Part shown: in pieces, positions 1 to 7,169 of the stretch
How the letters are laid out: every line of letters starts with the position of its first letter
Position numbering within the stretch: position 1 is the stretch's first letter
Assembly (NCBI GenBank): GCA_051747745.1
Contig: JBNJGL010000078.1
Location: 1-7,383, forward strand
DNA: 7,383 nucleotides
Direction of reading: 5' to 3'
DNA from: QPJE01 sp051747745
GTDB taxonomy: Bacteria > Bacillota > Halanaerobiia > Halanaerobiales > Halanaerobiaceae
Translations under genes and position numbers: made by a program
The notes under the pieces: model-generated
Told to the model about the DNA's origin: nothing
Databases searched by the model: none
Seen by the model: only the letters and a program-made list of their open reading frames with translations

Positions 1-937
1 CTACCAGATTTTCTATTACAGGCATCGGCAGACGGGGGATTTTACGAAGAACTCTGTAGCCTCTTGGTGAAACTGATTGATCAAGAGCATTTACACTACC
101 ACTGTATCCAAGTGCCTTGCTAATAGTATTTAAAGTGAGTATTTCATCTGAAGACCAGTCAGTAAGTTCTTCCAGTAGATTCTCCGGTTGAGGCTGTTCT
201 TCGTCTTCTTTGCTATCTGCAATATAATCTCTAATCAATAGAATACCCTCTTCTTTAACATTTGTTACAAGCTCTTCCAGCTGCATCTTTATCAATCTGC
301 CTTCTGTTCCCAGTTCAGATATATATTTTTCAATCTCACGCTGAATCTTTAAAACCATCTCTGTTCTCTGAATTACTGTTACAACGTCAGAAATTGTAAC
401 AAGATCTTCAAATTCTAAAGCACTCAAATTTGTTAAAGCCTGATCAAAAACTGATCGATATTTTTCCAGCGTCTGAACTGCCTGGTTGGCTTTGGTTAAT
501 ATCACTCTTATATCTTCCAAAATGTGCTTATAATCTGCTTTATAAATCGTTATTATAGACCTTCTTTCCGAAATAGCTATTACAAGTTCTCCAGTCTGCC
601 TGGCAACCCTTTCTGCAGTTTTGTGCCTGGTGCCTGTCTCAGTAGATGGTATAGTTGGATCAGGAATTAGCTGAGCATTTGCTACCAGTATTTTTTCAGC
701 ATCACGGTCAAGTACAATAGCTCCATCCATTTTGGCAAGTTCATATAATTTTGCCGGTGTAAGAGAAGTATCGATTTCAAATCCATCATTAACCAGAGAA
801 AGTATTTCTTCACTATCTCCAACTATTAGCAGTGCTCCTGTCTGTGCACGCAGTATATTTTCTAGCCCTTCTCTAAAATCTGTACCTGGAGCAAGTATTT
901 TTAATATGTCCAGCAGTTTTTCGTCATACTGTTCCAT
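1..937 (-). CDS. disA: DNA integrity scanning di-adenylate cyclase DisA (3' end cut off by window)
   Basis: Condenses two ATP into the second messenger c-di-AMP while scanning DNA; in B. subtilis it pauses at branched DNA and lowers its output, and it is functionally linked to RadA. I translated 312 codons from ATG at 935-937; the family is usually about 355-360 residues, so roughly 45 C-terminal residues, mainly the helix-hairpin-helix DNA-binding domain, lie outside the window. The N-terminal DAC domain (about 1-145) shows YELAKMDGA (DGA at 71-73) and GTRHKTAERVARQTG (104-106 is RHK; most relatives have RHR). The helical spine domain follows (about 150-290), with LGTEGRLIKMQ, and the visible end reads PRGYRVLRKIPRLPMP, a well-conserved stretch before the HhH domain. 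The start is supported by GAGGTG at 943-948, 5 nt upstream. It lies 21 nt after radA, so it is translated from the same transcript. Identification is by direct comparison with the remembered B. subtilis sequence and is secure. Confidence 0.97.
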   Translation of the reverse strand, partial: MEQYDEKLLDILKILAPGTDFREGLENILRAQTGALLIVGDSEEILSLVNDGFEIDTSLTPAKLYELAKMDGAIVLDRDAEKILVANAQLIPDPTIPSTETGTRHKTAERVARQTGELVIAISERRSIITIYKADYKHILEDIRVILTKANQAVQTLEKYRSVFDQALTNLSALEFEDLVTISDVVTVIQRTEMVLKIQREIEKYISELGTEGRLIKMQLEELVTNVKEEGILLIRDYIADSKEDEEQPQPENLLEELTDWSSDEILTLNTISKALGYSGSVNALDQSVSPRGYRVLRKIPRLPMPVIENLV

Positions 938-958
938 CTCTTCACCTCACCACAAATT

Positions 959-2329
959 TTATTTATTAAATATTATTTTTGTAAACTCATTTATATTCTT
1001 TACTCCATCAATTACTACTTCTGGATCAAACTCAATTTTATTAAGACTGGCTTCAGGTATAACAATATGTTTGAAACCAATTTTTTTCAACTCATTGATT
1101 CTCTTTTCTATCTGACCCACTGCTCTTATTTCACCGGCCAGTCCTATTTCTCCAACAACAGCTAATTTGTTATTTAAAGAAATATCTCTATAACTGGAAA
1201 TTACAGCTGCAGCAATACCAAGATCAAGTCCCGGTTCTTCAACAGATAAACCTCCGGTAATATTAACATTAACATCCTGATCTCTAAAATTTACTCCAAG
1301 CCGTTTTTCCAATACAGCCAGAAGCAGTGATACTCTTTTGTAATTCACACCTGTAGTCAGTCTCTGGGGAGAAGAAAATGCAGCATCAGTAACCAGTGAC
1401 TGTACTTCAACAAGAAGGGTTCTACTTCCCTCCAGAACCGGTACGATCACTGATCCAGAAACCCCTTCAAGTCTTTCATTAATAAAAAAACTGGATGGAT
1501 TTTTAACTTCCTCTATTCCCGAAGAAGTCATCTCAAAAACACCAATTTCATTGGTGGATCCAAAACGATTTTTTTTAGCCCTCAGCATCCTGTACATATG
1601 GTAATTGTCCCCTTCAAACTGAAGCACTGTATCTACCAAATGTTCCAGTACTCTTGGGCCTGCCAGTTCTCCTTCTTTTGTCACATGTCCGATTAAAACA
1701 ATAGGTATCCCGGTTGTTTTTGCCATTTTTAAAAGCCTGGATGTTATTTCTTTAATCTGTGCAATATTTCCCGGTGCAGAATCTTTTTGTGGTATATGTA
1801 CTGTCTGAATAGAATCTACAACGATAAAACTGTAATCCTGATTTTCAGACAAATGATCTTCAAATAAAGTATAATCAGTTTCCGAAAAAATATTTAAATT
1901 GTCATTAAGACAGTTAAGCCTTTCTGCTCTCATTTTTAACTGCTGGGCAGATTCTTCTCCAGAAAAATAAAGGGTTTTTCCATATTTTTCACTAAAAAGA
2001 GAAGCCACCTGAAGTATTAGTGTTGATTTACCAATACCAGGGGCTCCACCAAGTAAAACCAGAGAACCAGATACAATTCCCCCTCCTAATACTCTATCCA
2101 GTTCTTCAGTTCCAGTAGTAAGGCGCTGTTTCTCTACTGTAGCGATTTTAGTTATAGGAAGAGGGTTTTTCTTTTCTCTGGTTCCGGTTTGAGTTCTCTT
2201 TTTCTTTTTTGAATCTTCTATTTTTTCCACAAAAGTATTCCAGTTCCCACAGCTGGAACATCTCCCCATCCAGTTAACTGATTTATATCCACATTCTTTA
2301 CAAACATAATACCTTTTTTCTTTAGCCAT
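959..2329 (-). CDS. radA: DNA repair/recombination ATPase RadA (Sms)
   Basis: A RecA-like hexameric motor that promotes branch migration and processing of recombination intermediates. The 456 residues match the usual family length (about 455-460). Domains: an N-terminal C4 zinc finger (C10, C13, C24, C27); a RecA-fold ATPase with Walker A GGAPGIGKST at 94-103 and Walker B-like FIVVDS at 168-173; the RadA-specific KNRFG motif at 253-257, which relays nucleotide state to DNA binding; and a C-terminal Lon-like domain (about 290-450, including GGLSVEEPGLDLGIAAA) that serves as a scaffold and not as a protease in this family. A lysine-rich linker (41-54) joins the zinc finger to the ATPase. The ATG at 2327-2329 has CAGGAG at 2339-2344 as ribosome binding site, 9 nt upstream. 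It follows clpC after 180 nt and has its own likely promoter there; disA begins 21 nt after its stop. Nothing is missing or broken. Confidence 0.98.
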   Translation of the reverse strand: MAKEKRYYVCKECGYKSVNWMGRCSSCGNWNTFVEKIEDSKKKKRTQTGTREKKNPLPITKIATVEKQRLTTGTEELDRVLGGGIVSGSLVLLGGAPGIGKSTLILQVASLFSEKYGKTLYFSGEESAQQLKMRAERLNCLNDNLNIFSETDYTLFEDHLSENQDYSFIVVDSIQTVHIPQKDSAPGNIAQIKEITSRLLKMAKTTGIPIVLIGHVTKEGELAGPRVLEHLVDTVLQFEGDNYHMYRMLRAKKNRFGSTNEIGVFEMTSSGIEEVKNPSSFFINERLEGVSGSVIVPVLEGSRTLLVEVQSLVTDAAFSSPQRLTTGVNYKRVSLLLAVLEKRLGVNFRDQDVNVNITGGLSVEEPGLDLGIAAAVISSYRDISLNNKLAVVGEIGLAGEIRAVGQIEKRINELKKIGFKHIVIPEASLNKIEFDPEVVIDGVKNINEFTKIIFNK

Positions 2330-2378
2330 ATATCTATACTCCTGAATACATTATTTTATCTTCAAATACCTTCTGTTT

Positions 2379-2414
2379 TCATACAATTATATCATTTTTT
2401 ACATCTTTTTACAA
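2379..2414 (-). promoter_or_regulatory. Internal extended -10 sigma-A promoter for radA-disA
   Basis: On the minus strand, TTGTAA (2409-2414) is followed by exactly 17 nt and then a perfect TATAAT (2386-2391), preceded by TG at the extended -10 position (TGA directly before TATAAT, 2392-2394). The inferred start of transcription is near 2379, giving a leader of about 50 nt before the radA ATG. This is the best promoter-like sequence in the window and would let radA and disA be transcribed without the heat-controlled ctsR promoter. The motif is seen in the sequence; its activity is inferred. Confidence 0.75.
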
Positions 2415-2422
2415 GCTATCAA

Positions 2423-2462
2423 CAGCTGGATCTTCTTCCTAGTTACTTTAAAAATCCAGATG
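2423..2462 (-). repeat. Imperfect inverted repeat just upstream of the radA promoter
   Basis: CATCTGGAT (2454-2462, minus strand) and ATCCAGCTG (2423-2431) are complementary over 9 positions with one mismatch, separated by 22 nt. A second CTGGAT occurs at 2472-2477, so two copies could compete to pair with the single ATCCAG. No T-run follows, so it is not a typical intrinsic terminator. It sits 9 nt upstream of the -35 hexamer of the radA promoter. It could be an RNA hairpin in the read-through transcript, a protein site, or chance; the role is unknown. Confidence 0.3.
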
Positions 2463-2509
2463 TCAAAAACTATCCAGTCAGTGTAAAGATATAGGCTAAT
2501 TAACTATTA

Positions 2510-4930
2510 TTATTTTTTTGCAAATTTAAGTTCATTTCCATCATAATCTATTTCTATTTTACTTCCTTCTTCAATTTCTTTATCAAGTATTTTTATTGAT
2601 AGTGGATTTTCAATCTGTTTTTGTATTGTTCTGCGTAAAGGACGAGCACCAAATTCAGCATCATATCCATCATCAACCAGCTTCATCTTGGCTTCATCTG
2701 TTACTTCAATTTCTATAGATTTTTCCTCCAGACGTTCTCTCAAATCATCAAGCATCAAATCAACAATTTCTTTAATATGATCTTTACTGAGAGAGTGAAA
2801 TACAATTGTTTCATCCAGTCTGTTCAGAAATTCAGGCCTAAAAGTTTTTCTCAGATGTGACATAACATTATCCTTCATAGAATCATAATCAGCTTTTTCA
2901 TCAAATTCTGCCTTAAAACCTAACTGTGATTGTTTTTCAATGAAATCTGCTCCAACATTTGAAGTCATTATTACAATAGTATTTTTGAAATCTACCTTTC
3001 TTCCGTGTGTATCTGTTAAAAGTCCATCCTCAAGAATCTGAAGCAGTACATTAAATACATCTGGATGCGCTTTTTCTATTTCATCAAACAAAATTACAGA
3101 ATATGGCCTTCTTCGTACCGGCTCTGTTAGTTGTCCACCTTCATCATGGCCCACATATCCGGGAGGAGAACCAACCAACCTTGAGACAGAATGCTTTTCC
3201 ATATATTCGGACATATCTACTCTTATCATTGCATCCTCATCATTAAACATGGTTTCAGCAAGTGTTCTTGCAAGTTCTGTTTTACCTACACCTGTAGGCC
3301 CTAAAAATATAAATGAACCGATCGGTCTTTTAGGATCTTTCAGACCTGCTCTTGCCCGTCTTACAGCTTCGGATACAGCTTTAATTGCTTCATCCTGTCC
3401 AATTACTCGTTTATGAAGTTCATCTTCCAGTCTCAGCAGACGGGATGTTTCTTCTTCTTCCAGTTTAGTAACCGGTATACCTGTCCAGCTAGATACTATT
3501 TCTGCTATATCATCAGTGGTTACAACTGACTCGGTCATTCCTTTTTTCTGTTCCCAGCTGTCTTTTAGTTCTTCCATTTCTTTTTTAAGTTCTTTTTCTT
3601 TATCCCTCATTCTGGCTGCTTTTTCGAATTCCTGATTTTTTACAGCTGCCTCTTTTTCTTTTTCTGCTTCTTCTATCTTCTGATTAAGTTTTTTGAATTC
3701 ATCAGGTCTGGTATTAGTACTCAACCTTACCTTAGATGCAGCCTCATCAATTAAATCTATAGCTTTATCAGGCAGAAAACGATCTGAAATATATCTATGA
3801 GAAAGCAGAACCGCAGATTCTATAGCTTCATCACTAATCTTTACTTTGTGGTGTGCTTCATATGGATCTCTCAATCCCTTAAGAATATCTATTGCCTGTT
3901 CTGTAGTATTTTCTTCTATTAAAATTGACTGAAAACGCCTTTCTAAAGCTGCATCTTTTTCTATATATTTTCTGTATTCATCGAGTGTAGTTGCACCAAC
4001 TGCCTGAAGTTCACCGCGGGCAAGTGCAGGCTTCAAAATATTTGCTGCATCTATTGCTCCTTCTGCTGCACCTGCTCCAACAAGTGTATGCATCTCATCA
4101 ATAAATAATATAATATCTCCACTATTTATTATCTCATTCATAACAGCTTTCAATCTCTGCTCAAACTCACCTCTATATTTGGAACCAGCAACAAGAGCAC
4201 TTAAATCCAGAGAAACTACCCTTTTATTGAGAAGAAGTTCTGGTACATTTTCACTGACTATCATCTGTGCCAGCCCTTCTACTATCGCTGTTTTCCCTAC
4301 TCCTGGTTCACCTATTAAAACAGGGTTATTTTTTGTTCTTCTGCTCAGCACCTGAATAACTCTGTGAATTTCTTTATCTCTCCCTATAACAGGATCCAGT
4401 TTATTTTCTCTTGCCATTTCAGTTAAATCCCGGCTGTACTCGTCCAGATTGCTTGTTTTACTTTTAGATGATTTAGATTTTTTCTTGAGGCTATCTTTCC
4501 CCCCCAGTAAATCGATTACTTCTTCTTTTATATTCTCCAGATCACTGTTTAATTCCATCAATATTCTTACTGCAACACCTTCTCCTTCGCGAATCAATCC
4601 CAGCAAAAGATGTTCTGTACCAATATAATTGTGGCCCATTTTTCTTGCCTCATCCATGGCCAGGTTTAATACTTTTTTACTTCTTGGTGTTAGACCAATA
4701 GATCCTTTAACTTCATTTTGTCCTTCACCTATCATTTCAATTATCTTTGTTTTAATATTTTCTACACTAATATTATTATCTATTAAGGCACGAGCTGCTA
4801 TTCCCTGACCCTCTTTTATAAGGCCAAACAAAATATGCTCTGTACCTACATAACTGTGTTTTAAATTTAAGGCTTCTTTTTCGGCCAGACTTAGCACTTT
4901 TCTAGCTCTTTCAGTAAATTTTGCAAACAT
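2510..4930 (-). CDS. clpC: AAA+ unfoldase ClpC (Hsp100, ClpP partner)
   Basis: Unfolds proteins delivered by adaptors, including phosphoarginine-marked substrates and CtsR, and threads them into ClpP. The 806 residues are close to B. subtilis ClpC (810). Domains: paired Clp N-terminal repeats (about 1-145, two YxGTEHxLxGLI signatures at 27-38 and 102-113); a basic Lys/Ser linker (149-160); AAA-1 with Walker A GEPGVGKT 207-214, Walker B LFIDE 275-279, pore loop KYRGEF 251-256 and arginine fingers R331/R332; a UVR-containing coiled-coil middle domain (about 410-465), diagnostic of ClpC; AAA-2 with Walker A GPTGVGKT 544-551, Walker B ILFDE 613-617 and pore loop GYVG 591-594; a ClpP-docking loop with LGF at 670-672; and a C-terminal small domain with GARPLRR at 761-767. 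The ATG has AAGGAGAG at 4938-4945, overlapping the mcsB stop codon, so translation is probably coupled. All catalytic residues are present. The phosphoarginine docking role of the N-domain is family knowledge. Confidence 0.98.
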   Translation of the reverse strand: MFAKFTERARKVLSLAEKEALNLKHSYVGTEHILFGLIKEGQGIAARALIDNNISVENIKTKIIEMIGEGQNEVKGSIGLTPRSKKVLNLAMDEARKMGHNYIGTEHLLLGLIREGEGVAVRILMELNSDLENIKEEVIDLLGGKDSLKKKSKSSKSKTSNLDEYSRDLTEMARENKLDPVIGRDKEIHRVIQVLSRRTKNNPVLIGEPGVGKTAIVEGLAQMIVSENVPELLLNKRVVSLDLSALVAGSKYRGEFEQRLKAVMNEIINSGDIILFIDEMHTLVGAGAAEGAIDAANILKPALARGELQAVGATTLDEYRKYIEKDAALERRFQSILIEENTTEQAIDILKGLRDPYEAHHKVKISDEAIESAVLLSHRYISDRFLPDKAIDLIDEAASKVRLSTNTRPDEFKKLNQKIEEAEKEKEAAVKNQEFEKAARMRDKEKELKKEMEELKDSWEQKKGMTESVVTTDDIAEIVSSWTGIPVTKLEEEETSRLLRLEDELHKRVIGQDEAIKAVSEAVRRARAGLKDPKRPIGSFIFLGPTGVGKTELARTLAETMFNDEDAMIRVDMSEYMEKHSVSRLVGSPPGYVGHDEGGQLTEPVRRRPYSVILFDEIEKAHPDVFNVLLQILEDGLLTDTHGRKVDFKNTIVIMTSNVGADFIEKQSQLGFKAEFDEKADYDSMKDNVMSHLRKTFRPEFLNRLDETIVFHSLSKDHIKEIVDLMLDDLRERLEEKSIEIEVTDEAKMKLVDDGYDAEFGARPLRRTIQKQIENPLSIKILDKEIEEGSKIEIDYDGNELKFAKK

Positions 4931-4943
4931 TTTTTCACTCTCC

Positions 4944-5975
4944 TTAAGTCAATTTATTTCTAATCACTCTTGCTCTGGTAATTTTCAAATCTTCTTGATC
5001 AATGTATTTATCACTAATTTGCAGATGAGCTGGCCTTATATTTATCAACAGGTTACTAAAAAAATCCTTATCTATATTTTCGTTTTTTATCAACCCTGTA
5101 TCCAGCCCAAACTTAACTTTTGAAATTAGTTTTAAGGCTTCTTCCTCTTCAATTTGGTGAGAATATTTTAAAACTCCAAGTGACCTCTGTACACTATCTT
5201 TAATTTTATCATATTTATTCTTAATTAAAAGACGTCTGCTTTTTCGTTCTTCATAAATAATATAACTTAATACATTTAATAAGTTTTCTATTATTTCAAT
5301 TTCAGAATGCCCTAATGTTATTTGATTGGAAATTTGATAAAGATCACCATTAGAGCTGCTTCCCTCACCATAAACACCTCTGACTGTCAGCCCAAACTTC
5401 CCTACTACACCCAAAAAATTCTGCAGCTTTCCATTCAGAGTTAAAGCAGGAAGATGACACATTACTGAAGCTCTCAATCCTGTACCAACATTTGTGGGAC
5501 AGGAAGTCAAATAACCCCATCTTTCGGAAAAAGCATAATCAGCATCTTCTTCTATATTATTATCCAGCAAATCTATTTCATTCCACAGTTCACTTAGATT
5601 TAAACCAGGAGATATAATCTGTATTCTTAGATGATCCTCTTCATTTATCATTATACTTACATTATCATTTAATACCAGTGCACTTTTGTCATTTTTTCTG
5701 GCGTGTTCAGCACTAATAAAATTATTTTCAAATAATAGTTCTTTTTCTATAGAGTCAAGCTGATCCATCAATAAAAATCTGTAATTATCAGAAGAAAAAA
5801 GCTCTATATCATTTTTAATATAATTAATAATTTCATTTTTAGTATTTTTGTCAGCTTTATTCGGAAAAAGATAATCCGAAAAATTTCTGGCAAGTCTAAT
5901 TCTGCTGCTTACGGCGACATCTTTCTCCGGTCCTTCTCCATCTACCGGATTTCTGAATTTAATAGGTTTGTTCAT
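4944..5975 (-). CDS. mcsB: Protein-arginine kinase McsB
   Basis: Phosphorylates arginine residues of CtsR and of misfolded proteins, tagging them for ClpC-ClpP; it is a bacterial relative of the phosphagen (creatine/arginine) kinases and needs McsA for full activity. The 343 residues compare with about 350-365 in relatives. Visible motifs: SSRIRLARN at 23-31 (nucleotide-binding arginines), NEEDH at 111-115 (acidic pair E112/E113 for substrate arginine), CPTNVGTGLR at 159-168 with the conserved C159, and VRGVYGEGS at 198-206 (R199). The catalytic part is therefore intact. Near the C-terminus, INIRPAHLQ is present, but the following phosphoarginine-binding RDxxRA motif known from Bacillus/Geobacillus McsB appears here as LKITRA, lacking the Arg-Asp pair. 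The ATG is preceded by GGAGGAAG at 5983-5990, inside the end of mcsA, which it follows after 2 nt. Confidence 0.97.
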   Translation of the reverse strand: MNKPIKFRNPVDGEGPEKDVAVSSRIRLARNFSDYLFPNKADKNTKNEIINYIKNDIELFSSDNYRFLLMDQLDSIEKELLFENNFISAEHARKNDKSALVLNDNVSIMINEEDHLRIQIISPGLNLSELWNEIDLLDNNIEEDADYAFSERWGYLTSCPTNVGTGLRASVMCHLPALTLNGKLQNFLGVVGKFGLTVRGVYGEGSSSNGDLYQISNQITLGHSEIEIIENLLNVLSYIIYEERKSRRLLIKNKYDKIKDSVQRSLGVLKYSHQIEEEEALKLISKVKFGLDTGLIKNENIDKDFFSNLLINIRPAHLQISDKYIDQEDLKITRARVIRNKLT

Positions 5976-5977
5976 TT

Positions 5978-6508
5978 TTAATCTTCCTCCATGCTGTTTT
6001 TTATTACATGGATTTTATCTCTGATTTTAGCTGCTTCTTCAAAATTCTCTTCCTGTACAGCTTCTTCCATCATTTGTTTCAATTTTTTAATATCCTGTTT
6101 GTATTTAAGTTTGCTTCCTATTTTTTTCGGAATTTTTCCAGAATGATAGGTGCTGCCATGAATCCTTTTCATTAGTGGTTCCAATCTATCAGAAAAAACA
6201 TTAAAACACTCCGGACAACCAAAAAGTCCTTTTTTAGTAAATTCTTCATAGCTAGAACCACATCTGCTGCATTTTTTAACATCACTGTTTATATTTTCGT
6301 CTGCAAAGCTTTTCTTGTTTTCCTGCAGATTAGAATTTAAAATTCCTGATAAAAAGTTTTGAAAGCTCAAATTATTATCTGCAGCAAAATTAATATGCCC
6401 TGTTTCCTCTGCACATTTTTCACACAAATGCAGTTCTTTCTTCTGTCCATTTATAATTCTTGTTAAATGAACAGTTGCTTCATTTTTTTTACATCTATCA
6501 CAGAGCAT
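5978..6508 (-). CDS. mcsA: Zinc-binding UVR-domain protein McsA, activator of McsB
   Basis: Cofactor that binds and stimulates the kinase McsB and helps inactivate CtsR under heat or thiol/metal stress. I use the ATG at 6506-6508 (176 residues, beginning MLCDRC), not the in-frame GTG at 6512-6514: AGGAGG at 6516-6521 lies 7 nt before the ATG but only 1 nt before the GTG, and relatives also begin with M-x-C-x-x-C. All four CxxC pairs are present in this numbering: C3/C6 and C29/C32 (first zinc site), C80/C83 and C98/C101 (second). After a basic stretch with KIPKKIG comes a C-terminal UVR domain (about 138-173, EEAVQEENFEEAAKIRDKI), related to the one in ClpC's middle domain. The ATG start leaves 2 nt after the ctsR stop; mcsB follows after 2 nt, with its ribosome binding site within the mcsA end, so all three are tightly coupled. 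Confidence 0.95.
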   Translation of the reverse strand: MLCDRCKKNEATVHLTRIINGQKKELHLCEKCAEETGHINFAADNNLSFQNFLSGILNSNLQENKKSFADENINSDVKKCSRCGSSYEEFTKKGLFGCPECFNVFSDRLEPLMKRIHGSTYHSGKIPKKIGSKLKYKQDIKKLKQMMEEAVQEENFEEAAKIRDKIHVIKNSMEED

Positions 6509-6521
6509 TTTCACTCCTCCT
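6506..6521 (-). promoter_or_regulatory. Ribosome binding site that fixes the mcsA start
   Basis: AGGAGG at 6516-6521, within the last codons of ctsR, is spaced 7 nt from the ATG at 6506-6508. The longer frame's GTG at 6512-6514 would have a spacing of 1 nt, too close for normal initiation. The short spacing across the ctsR stop suggests coupled translation. Confidence 0.85.
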
Positions 6522-6978
6522 CTACCTTAAAAATAACTTCAAGCATATTTTTTAATAGTCGCGATCTTAAATAATCTCTTTCCGGCAGACTTATTCCAAT
6601 TACATTTCTATGAACTGCCATCTCCATTAAAAAATATTCTCGTTTTGAAATAAAATCATTTTCATAAAGTCTGTTGATTATTCCTTCAGCATCTTTCTGA
6701 CTTATCGGGCCGTTTAGGTTTGATATTATCTGCTGTATGACCTCTTTACTGGAATTTAATTTTACTCTGATAATTCTTATAAATCCCCCACCACCACGCT
6801 GACTTTCCACAACATAACCTTTTTCCACTGTAAATCGTGTATCTAAAACATAATTAATCTGCGAAGGAGCACAATCAAAGTTCTCAGCAAGCTGATTTCT
6901 TTTTATTTTAACTCGTCCTTTATATTTATTTAACTGCTGCCGCAAATAGTTTTCTATCTGGTCTGATAAACTTGCCAC
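6511..6978 (-). CDS. ctsR: Class III heat-shock transcriptional repressor CtsR
   Basis: Dimeric winged-helix repressor of clp genes that binds tandem heptad operators and releases DNA on heating. The 155 residues match the family (about 150-155). The N-terminal DNA-binding part includes CAPSQINYVLDTRFT (36-50, recognition region) and the winged-helix turn RGGGGFIRI (61-69), whose glycine-rich loop is the thermosensor in B. subtilis. The C-terminal dimerisation/ClpC-McsB-responsive domain includes LPERDYLRSRLLKNML (131-146), and the protein ends in acidic VEEE. The start is GTG at 6976-6978, chosen because AGGAGG at 6987-6992 is 8 nt upstream and the protein start aligns with relatives. It is the first gene of the operon and sits directly behind its own predicted operator, so it is autoregulated. 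The stop TGA at 6511-6513 is 2 nt before the mcsA ATG. Confidence 0.98.
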   Translation of the reverse strand: MASLSDQIENYLRQQLNKYKGRVKIKRNQLAENFDCAPSQINYVLDTRFTVEKGYVVESQRGGGGFIRIIRVKLNSSKEVIQQIISNLNGPISQKDAEGIINRLYENDFISKREYFLMEMAVHRNVIGISLPERDYLRSRLLKNMLEVIFKVEEE

Positions 6979-6995
6979 AATAATCGCCTCCTGTC

Positions 6996-7012
6996 TTTGA
7001 CTATTCTTGACC
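6996..7012 (-). promoter_or_regulatory. CtsR operator (tandem heptads)
   Basis: On the minus strand the site reads GGTCAAG-AAT-AGTCAAA: two direct RGTCAAR heptads separated by 3 nt. The known CtsR consensus is RGTCAAA-NAN-RGTCAAA, so the only departure is G for A at the last base of the first heptad. It lies just downstream of the predicted -10 and 3 nt before the ctsR ribosome binding site, where bound CtsR would cover the transcription start. This makes autorepression of the whole operon the likely regulation. Confidence 0.93.
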
Positions 7013-7014
7013 TT

Positions 7015-7049
7015 TTATTATATAATACAATATTTACGAAAAAATGCAA
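7015..7049 (-). promoter_or_regulatory. Sigma-A-like promoter of the ctsR operon
   Basis: Best pairing on the minus strand: TTGCAT at 7044-7049, 16-nt spacer, TATTAT at 7022-7027, start near 7015. A perfect TATAAT at 7017-7022 overlaps it by one base but would have a 21-nt spacer from TTGCAT, so it would need another, weaker -35. In either case transcription starts in or at the edge of the CtsR operator, leaving a leader of about 30-37 nt. No sigma-B-type promoter was seen. Which -10 is used cannot be settled from sequence. Confidence 0.7.
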
Positions 7050-7070
7050 GTCTTTTTCTCTATTTTATCG

Positions 7071-7106
7071 AAAAAACCCAGCAAAACTTTAATTTGTTCT
7101 GCTGGG
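7071..7106 (-). terminator. Rho-independent terminator after glpK
   Basis: On the minus strand, an 11-bp stem (7096-7106 with 7077-7087; CCCAGCA/TGCTGGG core, one G-U wobble, otherwise fully paired) closes an 8-nt A/T loop and is followed at once by six T (7071-7076). It lies 63 nt past the glpK stop and isolates the ctsR operon from glpK read-through. The plus-strand side has no T-run, so it works in one direction only. Confidence 0.95.
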
Positions 7107-7169
7107 TATGAGTATAATTATTCTGTTTTAGTAAAATTTTATCTTAACAACTTAATTTCTAATGTCTAT

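Noticed and set aside
732..1115. Open frame of 127 codons on the plus strand
   Set aside because: It is antisense to the end of radA and the start of disA, both secure genes. Its Ser/Ile/Phe-rich composition is what the opposite strand of AT-rich coding DNA gives, and it has no recognisable domain.
2461..2467. TGTCAAA on the plus strand in the clpC-radA gap as a CtsR half-site
   Set aside because: It is a single heptad without a second copy 3 nt away, and CtsR needs a tandem pair.
2415..2509. Rho-independent terminator after clpC
   Set aside because: The only hairpin has a 22-nt loop and one mismatch and is not followed by a T-run, so termination after clpC is not supported.
7058..7084. TTTTTTCG(A)TAAA occurring twice on the minus strand (about 7065-7076 and 7034-7043) as a repeat element
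   Set aside because: The copies are short and very AT-rich; one is the terminator T-tract. Chance similarity is the simplest explanation.
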